Source: Cellulomonas gelida
GTDB taxonomy: Bacteria > Actinomycetota > Actinomycetes > Actinomycetales > Cellulomonadaceae
Length of the DNA stretch: 64,000 bases
NCBI RefSeq assembly: GCF_006538725.1
Contig: NZ_BJLQ01000017.1
Coordinates: forward strand, 1-64,000
Reading direction: 5' to 3'
The notes beneath the pieces were generated by a model. That model saw only the letters and a list, made by a program, of their open reading frames with translations. It was not told the DNA's origin and made no database searches. The translations under genes and the position numbers were made by a program. Positions 63,865 through 64,000 of the stretch are shown one piece after another (position 1 is the stretch's first letter; every line of letters starts with the position of its first letter).

Positions 63865-64000
63865 CGACGACACCGGCGCCCACCCCGACCGGCACCACCA
63901 CGCCGGCACCCGCCGACGGCGGCCGCGTCGCCCGGTTCGTGCGCGGCATCGACGCACGCCTGACCGCGCCCGGTCCGGGCTTCCGGCTCCTCGAGGTCCA
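63861..64000 (+). CDS. Partial gene running off the window, coupled to the preceding one
   Basis: The frame opens with GTG in the stop of the previous gene; the visible 46 residues are a Thr/Pro-rich leader followed by GGRVARFVRGIDARL. It may be an HTTM-type membrane protein given its partner, but too little is seen to say. Confidence 0.5.
   Translation, partial: MTTTPAPTPTGTTTPAPADGGRVARFVRGIDARLTAPGPGFRLLEV

Overview
The window looks like chromosomal DNA of a high-GC, coryneform-type actinobacterium, most probably Cellulomonas or a close relative. GTG starts and 4-bp ATGA/GTGA gene overlaps are common. It carries a GH11 xylanase fused to a NodB acetylxylan esterase and two CBM2-type modules (the architecture of Cellulomonas fimi XynD), a complete narGHJI-narK set, an F420-type oxidoreductase, an LAXTG-type sorting signal and EspC/WXG100-type proteins. 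No phage, transposase, CRISPR array, tRNA or rRNA was seen. All assignments come from reading the sequence; no database search was run.

0-4.6 kb: two overlapping ClpP-like genes, the second lacking the catalytic serine, face a ClgR/PopR-type regulator that ends in Leu-Ala-Ala; then the secreted xylanase/esterase. 4.6-13.8 kb: zinc alcohol dehydrogenase, a small Rho_N-like protein, a heterodimeric ABC exporter, a DinB-like protein, a methyltransferase and a ProA-like dehydrogenase. 13.8-17.9 kb: GNAT, a small membrane protein and a four-gene cluster (AAA+ ATPase, YbaB-like, EspC-like, WXG100-like). 17.9-23.7 kb: two adjacent CrcB/Fluc genes, a USP-domain protein, a bile-salt-hydrolase-fold amidase, a TusA-like protein, a Tyr/Asp-repeat membrane protein, an LLM oxidoreductase and a CDF metal exporter. 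23.8-32.0 kb: respiratory nitrate reductase and nitrate/nitrite transporter. 32.2-41.1 kb: M3 oligopeptidase, AbiEi/DUF559-like protein, uridine-kinase-like protein, MFS efflux protein and two ECF sigma factors. 41.1-46.8 kb: NRAMP Mn transporter with a palindromic operator, a YgjV-GNAT fusion, a double-GNAT protein, a PadR regulator with its own palindrome, and SRPBCC-like protein. 46.8-51.3 kb: thiBPQ thiamine uptake operon behind a TPP riboswitch. 51.3-60.7 kb: one 3138-residue surface protein made of about 21 DUF11-type repeats. 60.9-64 kb: DUF4235 protein, phytoene-dehydrogenase-like oxidoreductase and a small membrane gene pair running off the end.

Two kinds of repeat recur. Intergenic spaces hold a dispersed 57-58 bp imperfect palindrome (five copies near 45.4, 45.9 and 63.1-63.3 kb) and a TTCGTCG-based series (34.1-36.3 kb). 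Several unrelated genes also carry 12-, 15- or 18-bp in-frame tandem repeats at or beside their termini.
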